From NCBI GenBank assembly GCA_942492825.1, contig OW818635.1, positions 992,001-1,056,000 of the forward strand: DNA of 64,000 nucleotides, in the 5' to 3' direction. Shown here in pieces: positions 16,497 to 25,346 of this stretch. Position numbers and translations under genes: made by a program. The notes under the pieces were generated by a model that saw only the letters and a program-made list of their open reading frames with translations, searched no databases and was not told the origin of the DNA. The number at the start of each line of letters is the position of its first letter. Positions within the stretch are counted from its first letter, which is position 1. This stretch comes from GWE2-51-13 sp942492825. Its GTDB lineage: Bacteria > Bacillota_I > Bacilli_A > Erysipelotrichales > Erysipelotrichaceae.

Positions 16497-16506
16497 CGAT
16501 CGTTTT
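16478..16506. terminator. Terminator-like hairpin over the GNAT stop codon
   Basis: AACGACCGTCA and TGACGATCGTT pair over 11 positions with one mismatch and a 5-nt loop, followed by TTTTTAG. Confidence 0.6.
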
Positions 16507-17162
16507 TAGATTTCGTAGGTTGGGTTGATATCGACACGTAGGACCTTCGTATCCGAAACTCCCGCATTCTTGAGGAAGATCTCGATCCCTTCGGGATGTG
16601 CCGAGAAATGTAAAGGCAGAAAATAGTGGGGATGAAAACGGTCGATAAATGCGTGTGCGCCGTCGTCGAAGTCGCTTCCCATGCGACGGTCGACCGGAAA
16701 CATCGCCAAATCGATCGGTACGACCGGAATCTTATCAAGTTCCGTTTTGAAGAACTCTTTCGCTTGATCGATTTCTTCCTGTGTCGATTCATCTTTCCAA
16801 TGCCAGTCATTTAGATCTCCACTATGGAAAATGCGTTTCCCTTCGGTCTCGATCAAAAAACTGACGCCCTCGTCGGTGGAGCCGTAAACATGGATCATTA
16901 GATCTTCAAGCTGAATCGTGTCCCCGGATTCAACCAAGGTAACTTGTTTGTTTTTGAGTTCGTTGATTCCGCGATCCGCGATGACGGTTCCATACATTTC
17001 CAACACTTTCGGATTAAAGTGGTCATGATGGCCATGCGATATGAAAATATAGCGCGGTTTGTCTTTGGGGAATTCGAAGTCCCCTTTCCAATAATCAAAG
17101 AGCAGTACTTTGTCGGTAAGTTCGACCAATACGCCGCTATGATGGATCAATGTGACTTTCAT
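16506..17162 (-). CDS. Metallo-beta-lactamase-fold hydrolase (UlaG-like)
   Basis: A 218-residue MBL-fold protein. SHGHHDHF at about residues 43-50 is the HxHxDH zinc-binding motif, HSGD near 113 gives a further ligand and LPLHF near 183 the last histidine. The short form resembles UlaG-type lactonases and uncharacterised RNase Z-like hydrolases. Its start overlaps the flavodoxin gene by 4 bp (ATGA). Function in the pair is unknown. Confidence 0.85.
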   Translation of the reverse strand: MKVTLIHHSGVLVELTDKVLLFDYWKGDFEFPKDKPRYIFISHGHHDHFNPKVLEMYGTVIADRGINELKNKQVTLVESGDTIQLEDLMIHVYGSTDEGVSFLIETEGKRIFHSGDLNDWHWKDESTQEEIDQAKEFFKTELDKIPVVPIDLAMFPVDRRMGSDFDDGAHAFIDRFHPHYFLPLHFSAHPEGIEIFLKNAGVSDTKVLRVDINPTYEI

Positions 17163-17596
17163 GGTACAAATTTCGAAAACCGATGTCCGAACGCGATCAG
17201 ATCATCGATGATTTCTCCTTCCGGTGACTGTAAGCAAATAAATCCGTCCTCAAAGAGAATTGCGCCGTCCTGTTTGACCCGATTCTCCCATTTCTTCATC
17301 CAACGTCCGATACCTAACCCATACGATCCAAACAAGGCGATGGGTTTGTTTTTTAGAAATGGGATGCTTGAAACATAGAAAGGTTCGAACACTTCGGGTT
17401 CTAACGACTCGATCCCAGAAGCCGGACAACCCATGACGATTTTATCATACTCTTTAATACGATCCGGTCGGATCATCCCGACTTGAAAACGATCGACGCT
17501 GACTTCATGGTTTTTGGTGAGTCCTTTGAATATCGCGTCGGCCATGGCTTTCGTATTCCCTCCGCCGCTGAAATATACCAACAAGATTTTCTCCAT
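17159..17596 (-). CDS. Flavodoxin-like protein
   Basis: A 145-residue flavodoxin fold. YFSGGGNTKAMADAI at residues 8-22 is the FMN phosphate loop (T/S-x-T/G-x-N-T), and GCPASG and FGSYGLGIGRWMK are the isoalloxazine loops. It would carry electrons in the cytosol. ATG at 17596 follows AGAGGGA; a longer frame upstream lacks a site. Confidence 0.85.
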   Translation of the reverse strand: MEKILLVYFSGGGNTKAMADAIFKGLTKNHEVSVDRFQVGMIRPDRIKEYDKIVMGCPASGIESLEPEVFEPFYVSSIPFLKNKPIALFGSYGLGIGRWMKKWENRVKQDGAILFEDGFICLQSPEGEIIDDLIAFGHRFSKFVP

Positions 17597-17696
17597 AGGT
17601 CTTCCCTCTTTTTTCAATTTTAGCAAATCCGTTCTTGAATTGACAGTAAAACGACAATGCCTTGTGATATGATTAAACTACGAAAAAGGGATGACT

Positions 17697-18047
17697 ATGA
17701 ACGAACTTGATGAACTTACGAATATGATCCGCGATTTCTGCGAGGAACGCGATTGGACGCAGTTCCATACGCCCAAAGACTTGGCCATCGGCTTGGTCGG
17801 CGAGTCGGCCGAGTTGCTTGAATTGTTTCGCTATCAGGATACATCCGAGAGTTTGGCGACGATCGCGGCGAAGCGCGATGCGGTCGGGGATGAGTTGGCC
17901 GATGTGCTTTTCCATCTATTACGTTTCTGCGATCTCTATGATTTTGATTTGTCGCAAGAGTTGAAGCGCAAGATGATCGCCAACGCGATCAAGTATCCGA
18001 AAGACAAAGTGCGTGGCAAGAAACTAAAGTATAACGAGTACGAATAA
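17697..18047 (+). CDS. MazG-like nucleotide pyrophosphohydrolase (RS21-C6/dCTPase type)
   Basis: A 116-residue all-alpha NTP pyrophosphatase. GESAELLELF carries the first ExxE pair and DELADVLFHL the ExxD pair that bind magnesium. This short type removes aberrant or excess dNTPs. Start 17697 is preferred over the in-frame ATG at 17691 because AAAAAGGG ends directly before 17691 and is correctly spaced for 17697. Confidence 0.88.
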   Translation: MNELDELTNMIRDFCEERDWTQFHTPKDLAIGLVGESAELLELFRYQDTSESLATIAAKRDAVGDELADVLFHLLRFCDLYDFDLSQELKRKMIANAIKYPKDKVRGKKLKYNEYE

Positions 18048-18061
18048 CCGATAAACAGTGA

Positions 18062-18090
18062 TGCGCGCCGCAAGACGCGCATTTTCTTTG
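18062..18090 (+). terminator. Terminator after the MazG-like gene
   Basis: ATGCGCG / CGCGCAT stem with an 8-nt loop followed by TTTTCTTT. Confidence 0.8.
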
Positions 18091-18094
18091 GCTA

Positions 18095-18117
18095 GAAAAA
18101 AACGGCTTACGCCGTTA
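18095..18117 (-). terminator. Terminator after the ABC transporter operon
   Basis: AACGGC-TTAC-GCCGTT with a run of T on the minus strand. Confidence 0.8.
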
Positions 18118-18131
18118 TGAAATTCTGTGAT

Positions 18132-18977
18132 TTATTCAAGTTCCAACTTATGATCCAATAACCAGAAGGTACCGTAGGACAGTAGCACGGTGACAACGCC
18201 CTTCATCGCAAATGCGATCGCGTAGTCCGCCCAATCGATCGAATAAGCGACCTGCTTGAGCCCGAATAACAATTCTTCAAAGGACATGATGTTTACGAAG
18301 TAACTTCTGACATCGTTGAAGAAGATCGGCGTCAAGTGGTAATAGCTGAAGATCGAGTTGAAGGTTACGCTAAGGACGAAGAACAAGAAGATTCCCAATG
18401 CGACGCGATTCTTGCGGATCAAGCTCGTGTTGACGACCGTGATCACAAACAAGATTAGAATCAAACTGTAGAAGGAATCCAACAACCAGAGCGGCAAGCC
18501 CGAAGCCATCGCACCCAAGGTCGTACCGAACAATCCGGTCGAAGCGAGTTCGCCGATCAAACCGGCGACATCCACGCCGGCAGTGATCACATGCATTTGA
18601 GTCAAAACAAAGTAGAAGATTGTGCTGAAGAGAGTTGCGCTCAGAATGAAGACCATCGTCGTCGCAAAGGACCAGATCATCCCGGTAATGACTTTGGCGA
18701 TGACCGTGTCGCTGGTTTTCACCGGAAGGGTCAACGTCAAGTAACCTTCATCGGAGAAAAGCCGACGGCTAAACAACTTGATGATGGAAAGAAACGTGAC
18801 GACCACGGTCGCGACACTCATTCCGAAGAAACCGAAGAACAAGATCGCGATCAGAAACTCATTGCGCGAACTGATAATAAACGGACCGACGATCGCCATT
18901 AGAACCAATGCGAGATAGAGGAACGTGAATTCGCGATATGTCGCGGCTAAATCGTGTTTGATCGTTTTGATTAACAT
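18132..18977 (-). CDS. ABC-2 type transporter permease
   Basis: A 281-residue protein with about six to seven membrane segments (near residues 20-55, 60-75, 100-130, 155-185, 190-215 and 250-275). It forms the membrane part of the exporter with the ATPase encoded just upstream, whose gene it overlaps by 7 bp. The start at 18977 follows AAGGAGG. The three-gene set with a YtrA-like regulator resembles ytrABC-type loci that respond to cell-envelope antibiotics; the substrate is not known. Confidence 0.8.
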   Translation of the reverse strand: MLIKTIKHDLAATYREFTFLYLALVLMAIVGPFIISSRNEFLIAILFFGFFGMSVATVVVTFLSIIKLFSRRLFSDEGYLTLTLPVKTSDTVIAKVITGMIWSFATTMVFILSATLFSTIFYFVLTQMHVITAGVDVAGLIGELASTGLFGTTLGAMASGLPLWLLDSFYSLILILFVITVVNTSLIRKNRVALGIFLFFVLSVTFNSIFSYYHLTPIFFNDVRSYFVNIMSFEELLFGLKQVAYSIDWADYAIAFAMKGVVTVLLSYGTFWLLDHKLELE

Positions 18978-19660
18978 CTGAAGACCTCCTTGAACCATGC
19001 CTCGATCGACATGCCTTTTTCACTACGAATCGTGTCGACATCGTCGTGCAGTACGACTTGTCCTTCTTTCAGGAAGATTACCGAATCGAAGATGTGTTCG
19101 ATGTCCGCAATCAAGTGAGTGGATAAGATGACGAGTGAATCGCTGGCGTAGTTATCCAGGATCGTGTTGAGAATCAATTCGCGGGCTGCCGGATCGACGC
19201 CCCCGATCGGTTCATCCAGAATGTAGATCTTAGCGTTGCGGCTCATGACCAAGGACAACTGGAACTTTTCCTTCATCCCTTTGGACATCGTCTTCAGACT
19301 TTGTTTGGGATCCAAACCCAATTTTGCCAACATACTTCTCATTTTCGCTTCGTCGAAATCTTCATAGAGATCCCGGAAGATCTTGATCGCGCCTTCCGCG
19401 TTGGTCCAGCTTGGCAAATAGTTGCGATCGGGCAGATAGGATATCAAACTCTTGGTATGCACATCCACCGGATGCCCGTCGATGCGTACTTCCCCTTTGT
19501 AGTCACGTAACAATCCGTTCAGGATTTTGATCAACGTGGTCTTGCCGGATCCGTTGGGACCCAACAACCCGACGATTTTTCCTGTTTCCAGATTGAGCGT
19601 TACGTCGTTGAGGGCTGTCGTCGCCCCGTAGTTCTTACTGACATGTTTGATTTCAATCAT
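18971..19660 (-). CDS. ABC transporter ATPase
   Basis: A 229-residue ATPase: Walker A GPNGSGKTT at about 34-42, the Q-loop region is short, the signature is MSKGMKEKFQL rather than LSGGQ, Walker B is IYILDEP near 150 and the H-loop is LSTHL. The degenerate signature is common in YtrB/YxlF-type exporters. Overlaps the permease and the regulator genes. Confidence 0.92.
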   Translation of the reverse strand: MIEIKHVSKNYGATTALNDVTLNLETGKIVGLLGPNGSGKTTLIKILNGLLRDYKGEVRIDGHPVDVHTKSLISYLPDRNYLPSWTNAEGAIKIFRDLYEDFDEAKMRSMLAKLGLDPKQSLKTMSKGMKEKFQLSLVMSRNAKIYILDEPIGGVDPAARELILNTILDNYASDSLVILSTHLIADIEHIFDSVIFLKEGQVVLHDDVDTIRSEKGMSIEAWFKEVFRC

Positions 19661-20027
19661 TGTCTTCTCCCCTTTTCATCTGCTTCTCAATGGCTAGCAG
19701 AACGTTTTCAACTGCGATATGCAAGGCATTCACTTCCGATACATAGTCCTCTGTCGCCTTTAGGAACAGCTCCTGATGCAAGGCATCGATCAAGGCTTGG
19801 TCATCGGTGACGAAGCGTCCGACCGTGCGATCGCTTCTCACCAATCCATCGCGTTCCAATTCGCTTAAGGCGCGTTGGACGGTGTTGGGATTAACCTGAT
19901 AGTTCATCGCTAAGTCCCGGACGCTTGCTAACTGCGTTCCGCCGACAAGTTCCTTCGTTGCGATCTGACGTTTGATCCGTGCGATGATCTGGAGGTAAAT
20001 CGGCTGGGTGGTTTGGAAATTCTCCAT
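19653..20027 (-). CDS. YtrA-type GntR regulator
   Basis: A 124-residue short GntR regulator: wHTH at about 8-75 (ASVRDLAMNYQVNPNTVQRALSEL is the HTH) and a short C-terminal dimerisation helix without a ligand domain, the YtrA subfamily layout. It overlaps the ABC ATPase gene by 8 bp. A perfect 9-bp inverted repeat lies 20 bp upstream of its start, so it very likely represses its own operon. Confidence 0.92.
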   Translation of the reverse strand: MENFQTTQPIYLQIIARIKRQIATKELVGGTQLASVRDLAMNYQVNPNTVQRALSELERDGLVRSDRTVGRFVTDDQALIDALHQELFLKATEDYVSEVNALHIAVENVLLAIEKQMKRGEDND

Positions 20028-20046
20028 GATTCCTCCGTTCTGTACT

Positions 20047-20070
20047 ATTGTATTAAGTACCTAATACAAT
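20047..20070. promoter_or_regulatory. Palindromic operator of the YtrA-type regulator
   Basis: ATTGTATTA - AGTACC - TAATACAAT, perfect 9-bp arms, with a further AATACAA half-site at 20071-20077, immediately upstream of the GntR gene. Confidence 0.75.
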
Positions 20071-20107
20071 AATACAACGATTTGATTTCTTGTCAACAAG
20101 TTTTTAA

Positions 20108-20135
20108 AAAAAAGTAAAGTTTTTTTACTTTACTT
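20108..20135 (-). terminator. A+T-rich terminator after the NuoE-like gene
   Basis: AAGTAAAG / CTTTACTT stem with a T-rich loop, overlapping the stop of the ferredoxin gene. Confidence 0.55.
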
Positions 20136-20609
20136 GTATTTTTCGAGAATCGCCTTGAATTTCTCCAAGTTCAGCTCTCCGTATGGATCGTTATCGATGT
20201 TCATGTTGGGTCCTTCCATGCATCGATGGAGACAGTGTTGCGTCTTCAGTTCGAACTTCTTATCCGCTGTCTGTTGGCCGACACGGATTCCCAGATATTT
20301 CTCAACGCTTTGGATCAAGGCCACGGACTGCCGGTTGGCGCACCGTTCACCGTTGCACATCAAGATCGTATGCGTTCCCGATTGGGCCAACAAGCTTGGA
20401 AAGCGTTGGATCATCGATCGAATGACTTTCGGGGTTGTTGCCATGACACGTGAAATCTCGTCGATTTCCACATCCGGTACGCATCCGAAAATCTTCTGCG
20501 TTTCTTTAAGTATGGTGATCAAGGTTCCTTGATCGTTGGAAGCAAACGGCGTGTCGTAATACGCCAACATCCGTTTGAATTCATCGATTTGCTCTTTCGA
20601 TTTGATCAT
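20130..20609 (-). CDS. NuoE/HndA-like thioredoxin-fold [2Fe-2S] ferredoxin
   Basis: A 159-residue protein of the NuoE (24 kDa) family. The cluster ligands are C-x4-C in MCNGERC (about residue 84-89) and C-x3-C in HCLHRCMEGPN (about 124-129). Such subunits pass electrons between NAD(P)H modules and hydrogenases in bifurcating complexes. No NuoF-like flavoprotein gene is present here; a [FeFe] hydrogenase lies 1.7 kb upstream on the same strand. Its start overlaps the dehydrogenase gene by 4 bp. Confidence 0.85.
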   Translation of the reverse strand: MIKSKEQIDEFKRMLAYYDTPFASNDQGTLITILKETQKIFGCVPDVEIDEISRVMATTPKVIRSMIQRFPSLLAQSGTHTILMCNGERCANRQSVALIQSVEKYLGIRVGQQTADKKFELKTQHCLHRCMEGPNMNIDNDPYGELNLEKFKAILEKYK

Positions 20610-21526
20610 AGTCGATGCTTGGTCTCCTTTCCCTCGATAAAGTTCGTAAGGTTTTCAATCGTTAGTTTCGCCAATCGTTCTTTGGTGAACTGTCCGCTAT
20701 ACGAGATATGCGGAGAAACGATGCAATGCAAAGCATCCCAAAGTTTGCTTTCGATCGGTAAAGGTTCAATCGCAAACACATCCAATGCCGCGTAGGCGAT
20801 CTGTTGTTGATTGAGAGCGTTGACCAAGGCGTCCTCAACGATAATCCCACCTCTTCCGATATTGATGATCCCCGCCGTCAGCTTCATCCGTGCGAGCATG
20901 TCTTCATCGATCAAGTTCCGTGTCGATTCGTTCAATGGTAGAGTTATGATGACGCAATCGTAAACTGTTATATATTCGCCAAGTCTGTTTAGCGGATAGG
21001 TAAGGTCAAATCCATCGATCTTTCGACCATCCGTGTTAACACCGGTAATTTCGACTCCGAATGGTTTCATACGTTGGGCGATTTCCGTCGCGATGTCTCC
21101 GGTTCCCAAGATCAAAATCTTGTCACCTTGCGCTTCGCGGACGTTACGATGTTTCCATTGTTTGTCCTGTTGGTTCATCCAAACTTCACGAGTCTGTTTG
21201 AGTGCCATCAGCCATTGCATGATGACCCATTCCGCGATCGGTGCTCCATAGACACCACGGGCGTTACAGATCGTGACGCCCATCGCCTTGAGTTGTTCGA
21301 TCGGAATCTTGTCATATCCGGCACTATTGAGTTGGAGGAATTTTAGTTTCGAAAATGATGCATACTCCTGCTTCATGAAGTAGCGTGAACCGATCATCAT
21401 ATCGATGATTTCGGGTTGTTCAAATGCTTCCTTCTCGGATCCCAGATAAACATTCAATCCGAGTTTCTCGAGTTCGGCTTCGAAATTCTCCGGATAAGGT
21501 CTTCTTTCCGCAAAGAATAGGTTCAT
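20606..21526 (-). CDS. D-2-hydroxyacid dehydrogenase family protein
   Basis: A 306-residue NAD-dependent dehydrogenase. LGTGDIATEIA near 140 is the GxGxxA dinucleotide loop; the catalytic Arg lies in INIGRGG, Glu in FAIEPL and His in VSPHISYSG. It would interconvert a 2-oxoacid and D-2-hydroxyacid. Operon-linked by overlap to the NuoE-like gene and 37 bp from the membrane-anchored protein gene. Confidence 0.9.
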   Translation of the reverse strand: MNLFFAERRPYPENFEAELEKLGLNVYLGSEKEAFEQPEIIDMMIGSRYFMKQEYASFSKLKFLQLNSAGYDKIPIEQLKAMGVTICNARGVYGAPIAEWVIMQWLMALKQTREVWMNQQDKQWKHRNVREAQGDKILILGTGDIATEIAQRMKPFGVEITGVNTDGRKIDGFDLTYPLNRLGEYITVYDCVIITLPLNESTRNLIDEDMLARMKLTAGIINIGRGGIIVEDALVNALNQQQIAYAALDVFAIEPLPIESKLWDALHCIVSPHISYSGQFTKERLAKLTIENLTNFIEGKETKHRL

Positions 21527-21563
21527 AGTATTGATCCTTTCAAATGAATAAAGATTGATTTCG

Positions 21564-22139
21564 TTACGGTATCAATGCGAGGATCGTCGATCGTACGATC
21601 TCTTGGTCGACATGGTCCGGATCGGTCCCGAAAAAATAATGTTGCGACAACGGACTGTTGAATGTCGGTTCTAAATATCCAAAGTAATTCCATCCGTTTT
21701 GCGTAAACGAGAACTTGATCTTGCAAGTGAGCGGCTCTTCCGTTACTGCGACGATCGAATCATAGACGATTTGCACCTTTGTTTCATCTATACTCACGAT
21801 TTCCTCAAAAGCTAATTGTTTGATGTCCATGTTGAATGTGATCGGTTTTTTCTCTTCCGTTACTTCCATGACAAAATAGAAATCGTTATAGATCATCGAA
21901 CCTAATTTCAAGGATTCGCCTTTATTAAAAAGGATTGATTTATCCTGGATGGATGAAAGTGTCAAATACTCACCTTCCTCAAATACCCCGGATTTAATAC
22001 CGTATTGCGATTCAAGCAAACTTTCGCTGAGATAAACTGTCATGCTTGAATAACCGACTAAAAAGTCATGGACCTTCAGTCCAACAAAAACCAAAAGCAG
22101 AATCGCAACCAGAATCAAGAACGCGGATAACTTTTTCAT
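21564..22139 (-). CDS. Membrane-anchored protein of unknown function
   Basis: A 191-residue protein with an N-terminal membrane helix (about residues 5-25) and an extracellular beta-rich domain. I recognise no family. The start at 22139 follows GGGGGAGA, and gives the MKKL signal-anchor beginning; a longer upstream frame lacks these. It lies between the hydrogenase and dehydrogenase genes on the same strand. Confidence 0.7.
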   Translation of the reverse strand: MKKLSAFLILVAILLLVFVGLKVHDFLVGYSSMTVYLSESLLESQYGIKSGVFEEGEYLTLSSIQDKSILFNKGESLKLGSMIYNDFYFVMEVTEEKKPITFNMDIKQLAFEEIVSIDETKVQIVYDSIVAVTEEPLTCKIKFSFTQNGWNYFGYLEPTFNSPLSQHYFFGTDPDHVDQEIVRSTILALIP

Positions 22140-22268
22140 ACTCTCCCCCAAATGTCGATGTTTCCCCACATCGATGTTAGATTTAGCGTAAACGAAAGTT
22201 AGGTCGGATGCAATATATAATTTGTGGTTTTTCGTAAAACAAACTTCCTTGCGGAAGTTTGCTGGCAA

Positions 22269-23762
22269 CTATTGTTTTTTAAATTCGTCGTAGGTTTTCA
22301 ACGCCGTCGATTTTGAGGACTGACGCGCAAACGCCTGGACATGACCCGTTCCTTTGTTTTGGTTGACGATCGTACCGGCGCCGCCAACACAACCGCCCGG
22401 ACAAGCCATTCCCTCTAAGAGGAAACCGTTCTTCTTTCCTGCTTTCGCTAACAGAAGCATCTTGCGGCAGTTAGCAAGGTTTTCCGCACGTTCAGTGGTG
22501 ACCATGGCATCGGGATCTAGACGATGGATGACATTCTCGACCGCTTTTAGAACCCCTCCGCTCACCGCGAAACCGCGACCGTCGACCGAAGCACCATCCA
22601 ACTTGCGTGAAGGAACCAGTGAAATCAGATCGATGTCTTTCGCATAGAACATCGCGTTGACTTCTTCGAAGGTCAACACATAATCACAGTATTGGTGGAC
22701 ATCGCCGAATGTCGCTTCCAATTTCTTAGACGAACAAGGTCCCACAAACACGATTTTGGTTTCGGGATGTTTCTTCTTTATAGCACGTGCCGTTTCGATC
22801 ATCGGTGACGAAGAAGGTGAAACGCAATAGGCCATTTCTTTCAGTTCGTTGTTAGCGAGGATCGTCCACGCCGGACAACAGGAGGTCGCCAAGAAAGGTT
22901 GATCGGTCGGGACGTGTTTGAGAAAATGTTCCGCTTCTTCAACCGCGGTGATATCCGCGCCGTACGCAACTTCTTTGACATCCGTAAACCCAAGCTGCAA
23001 CAAGCCTTCGATGACTTGGTCGGCCGAAATCTTGTCCCCGAATTGACCGACAAAAGCCGGCGCGATAATAGCGGAAACTTCCTCATTGTGCTGCATGGCG
23101 GATATGACTTGATAGATTTCACTCTTATCCATGATCGCCCCAAACGGACAAGACACCATGCACATACCGCAAGCCACACACTTTTCCGGTATGATGACGG
23201 CACGCTCGAGTTCGTCTTTGGTTAACGCGTTGACTCCGCAAGCCGCATTGCACGGCCGTTCGTTTTTGGCGATCGAACCATACGGACACACATCATAGCA
23301 TTTACCGCATTTAATGCATTTCTCCTGGTCGATAAACGAATGCCCGTTTTGCATGCTGGTGGCGTTGACCGGACAGACCGAAATGCACGGATGCGCTAAA
23401 CAACCGTGACAGGTGTTGGTAACGAAATAACTTTTTTCTTCGCATGCCTCGCAGGCATGGGGAATGACTTTCAATAGATCGCGTGATACTTGTTGTGTCC
23501 CGAGTGTCGAAAGATCGAAATCCCGGGTATACCCGTCTTCACTCAAGTCGGAAAGATCCATGTTCATGGCCAATCGAACACGCGACCGTACGATCGCCCG
23601 CTCCCGTTCCACCGACTCGCGGTACTGGGGGACATCTCCCTGAATCATCATGTAAGGGATCTGTTCGATTTTCTCCACCGGCCATGCTTCGTAAGCCGCC
23701 TTTGCGACATACTTGAAGACTTCCCTACGCAAATATGTTATGGGTGTCGCTAAGCCTCTCAT
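22269..23762 (-). CDS. [FeFe] hydrogenase (monomeric, ferredoxin-domain, group B-like)
   Basis: A 497-residue iron hydrogenase. Ferredoxin-like clusters are formed by CHGCLAHPCISVCP, CIKCGKCYDVCP and CVACGMCMVSCP (about residues 117-215). H-cluster motifs follow: L1 TSCCPAW near 293, L2 GPCSSKKLE near 341 and L3 GMACPGGCVGGAG near 453. TSCCPAW and the proline-cysteine pattern without the MPC of L2 resemble group B enzymes rather than the prototypic group A. It would make hydrogen from reduced ferredoxin, or sense it, in an anaerobe. Maturases are not in the window. Confidence 0.9.
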   Translation of the reverse strand: MRGLATPITYLRREVFKYVAKAAYEAWPVEKIEQIPYMMIQGDVPQYRESVERERAIVRSRVRLAMNMDLSDLSEDGYTRDFDLSTLGTQQVSRDLLKVIPHACEACEEKSYFVTNTCHGCLAHPCISVCPVNATSMQNGHSFIDQEKCIKCGKCYDVCPYGSIAKNERPCNAACGVNALTKDELERAVIIPEKCVACGMCMVSCPFGAIMDKSEIYQVISAMQHNEEVSAIIAPAFVGQFGDKISADQVIEGLLQLGFTDVKEVAYGADITAVEEAEHFLKHVPTDQPFLATSCCPAWTILANNELKEMAYCVSPSSSPMIETARAIKKKHPETKIVFVGPCSSKKLEATFGDVHQYCDYVLTFEEVNAMFYAKDIDLISLVPSRKLDGASVDGRGFAVSGGVLKAVENVIHRLDPDAMVTTERAENLANCRKMLLLAKAGKKNGFLLEGMACPGGCVGGAGTIVNQNKGTGHVQAFARQSSKSTALKTYDEFKKQ

Positions 23763-23868
23763 CGTTTACCTCCCGTGTTTGACATAAACATTATATAATG
23801 GAAGTGGTCCATTTCAACAAACATTCAAAAAAGCATTGGATTTCGAGAAAATCGTAGGTGAGGAAACC

Positions 23869-24495
23869 ATGAAGAAAAAAGATCCGTATACTCCGATCAT
23901 GGCGACGGAGTTGGAAGTGTATACCAACCGAATTTTTAATCAAAATAAATACATCGATCTTCAGTTTAACAATACCACGATCATCCCGAGCGAAATCGCC
24001 GAGTTCAACGGTTGTATCTTCAACCGCACAAAACTAAGCGGTGACTTCTCGAAATGCCAGTTCATCGATTGCATCTTCGACCATTGCGACCTAAGCGGTT
24101 CAAACGTAACGGAAAGTCGATTCCATCGTGTCAAATTCCTCGGATGTAAAGCGATCGGCGTTCAGTTTACCAAGGCGAAATGGCAATATGTCCAGATTGA
24201 GGACAGTCTTTTCAGTTATGGGGAGTTTTCCGACACGGTCATGATTGATGTTCGTTTATTACGCAGCGATTTCTCGCAAAGTTCATTCTTTACCGTAGAA
24301 TTCCAAAAGATAACGCTCGACAACGTCGATTTCTCGTCGAGCGACTTCAGCGATACGTCGATGCTTGGCGTCGATTTGTCCGAATGTAAGATCGATGCCA
24401 TTCGAGTCAGCCAAAACCGATTGAAAGGATTGATCGTCAACTCCCAACAAGCTTCGGCACTGATCCGACTGTTGGGTGTGGAAGTCAAGGAGTAA
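23869..24495 (+). CDS. Pentapeptide-repeat protein
   Basis: A 208-residue protein composed largely of A(D/N)LxX-like pentapeptides, for example F-N-G-C-I, F-I-D-C-I, D-L-S-G-S, F-H-R-V-K, D-F-S-Q-S, D-L-S-E-C, expected to fold into a right-handed quadrilateral helix like Qnr/McbG proteins. Such proteins sometimes protect DNA gyrase; that role here is not shown. The start at 23869 follows GGTGAGG. Divergent from the hydrogenase gene. Confidence 0.85.
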   Translation: MKKKDPYTPIMATELEVYTNRIFNQNKYIDLQFNNTTIIPSEIAEFNGCIFNRTKLSGDFSKCQFIDCIFDHCDLSGSNVTESRFHRVKFLGCKAIGVQFTKAKWQYVQIEDSLFSYGEFSDTVMIDVRLLRSDFSQSSFFTVEFQKITLDNVDFSSSDFSDTSMLGVDLSECKIDAIRVSQNRLKGLIVNSQQASALIRLLGVEVKE

Positions 24496-24578
24496 GATCG
24501 ATCGTATCTTCCGATTAAGTTGTGTTATCGATGAATCAAAGCTGGGAACATGGTAAAATCGAGAAAAGAGGTACGTGT

Positions 24579-25259
24579 ATGCAAGCAAACCTAACCGATA
24601 TCCTGCGTCAATTGAATATGTTGACGGATGAAAAGAAAAAGAAATTCTACCTTAAACAAAATATCAGCGAGGATATCCTCGGAATCAACTTAGGTCCGCT
24701 TCGTAAACTGGCGGTTGAACTTGGTATCCAACATTCGTTAGGCCAAGAGCTTTGGAACACCAATATTTACGAAGCCCGTGTCTTAGCGTCCATGGTGCTT
24801 GATCCTTCAAAGTTGGATGAAGAGGATATCAACCGGTTACTAACGCAAACCGATTCCAAGACCTTGATCGACGAATTGTCCTTCCAAACCTTTGAAAGGA
24901 TTTCCGATCGCAAAGCACGAATGAGGCATTGGATTGAAGATTCGTCACCGAAGTTTCGTCAAGCCGGATGGAATATGGCGGTGCTCTTGGTGATCGAGAA
25001 ACAACTCGAGAAACAAGAACTGGAATCGTTGCTTGAAATTATCGAGAAATCCTTGGTCAATGCGGATTCTTACTCACAGTTTTCGATGAACCGTTGCTTA
25101 AGCGAAATCGGGATCCACGACGATGACTTGACGCAACGTTGCTTGGAAATCGCGGAGCGTTTGGGTGTTTACCGAGATTGGAAGGTCTCCAAAGGTTGTA
25201 CTTCTCCGTATGCGGTCGACTGGATCAATGTCGTCCGTAAGAAACGAAACAAAGTTTAA
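24579..25259 (+). CDS. DNA alkylation repair HEAT-repeat protein (AlkD-like)
   Basis: A 226-residue all-helical HEAT-like repeat protein of the AlkC/AlkD group, which excises alkylated bases. LGINLGPLRKLAVELG and LWNTNIYEARVLASMVLD match the usual N-terminal repeats; DRKARMRHWIEDSSPKFRQAGW lies in the centre. The C-terminus ends in a basic stretch VRKKRNKV. The catalytic Asp of AlkD cannot be placed with certainty. The ATG at 24579 follows AAGAGG. Confidence 0.75.
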   Translation: MQANLTDILRQLNMLTDEKKKKFYLKQNISEDILGINLGPLRKLAVELGIQHSLGQELWNTNIYEARVLASMVLDPSKLDEEDINRLLTQTDSKTLIDELSFQTFERISDRKARMRHWIEDSSPKFRQAGWNMAVLLVIEKQLEKQELESLLEIIEKSLVNADSYSQFSMNRCLSEIGIHDDDLTQRCLEIAERLGVYRDWKVSKGCTSPYAVDWINVVRKKRNKV

Positions 25260-25264
25260 CGTAC

Positions 25265-25287
25265 AAAGACCGACTTCGGTCTTTTTT
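25265..25287 (+). terminator. Terminator after the alkylation repair gene
   Basis: AAAGACCG-ACTT-CGGTCTTT followed by TTTT. Confidence 0.85.
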
Positions 25288-25295
25288 ACTCATGG

Positions 25296-25323
25296 TTTGA
25301 CGAGGACGACATCGTGATATAAT
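25296..25323 (+). promoter_or_regulatory. Putative promoter of the kdpD-kdpE pair
   Basis: TTTGACG at 25296-25302 and TATAAT at 25318-25323 with 15-16 bp spacing, 23 bp before the kinase gene. Confidence 0.55.
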
Positions 25324-25346
25324 ATCATCGAACCGGAAGGTACCTT

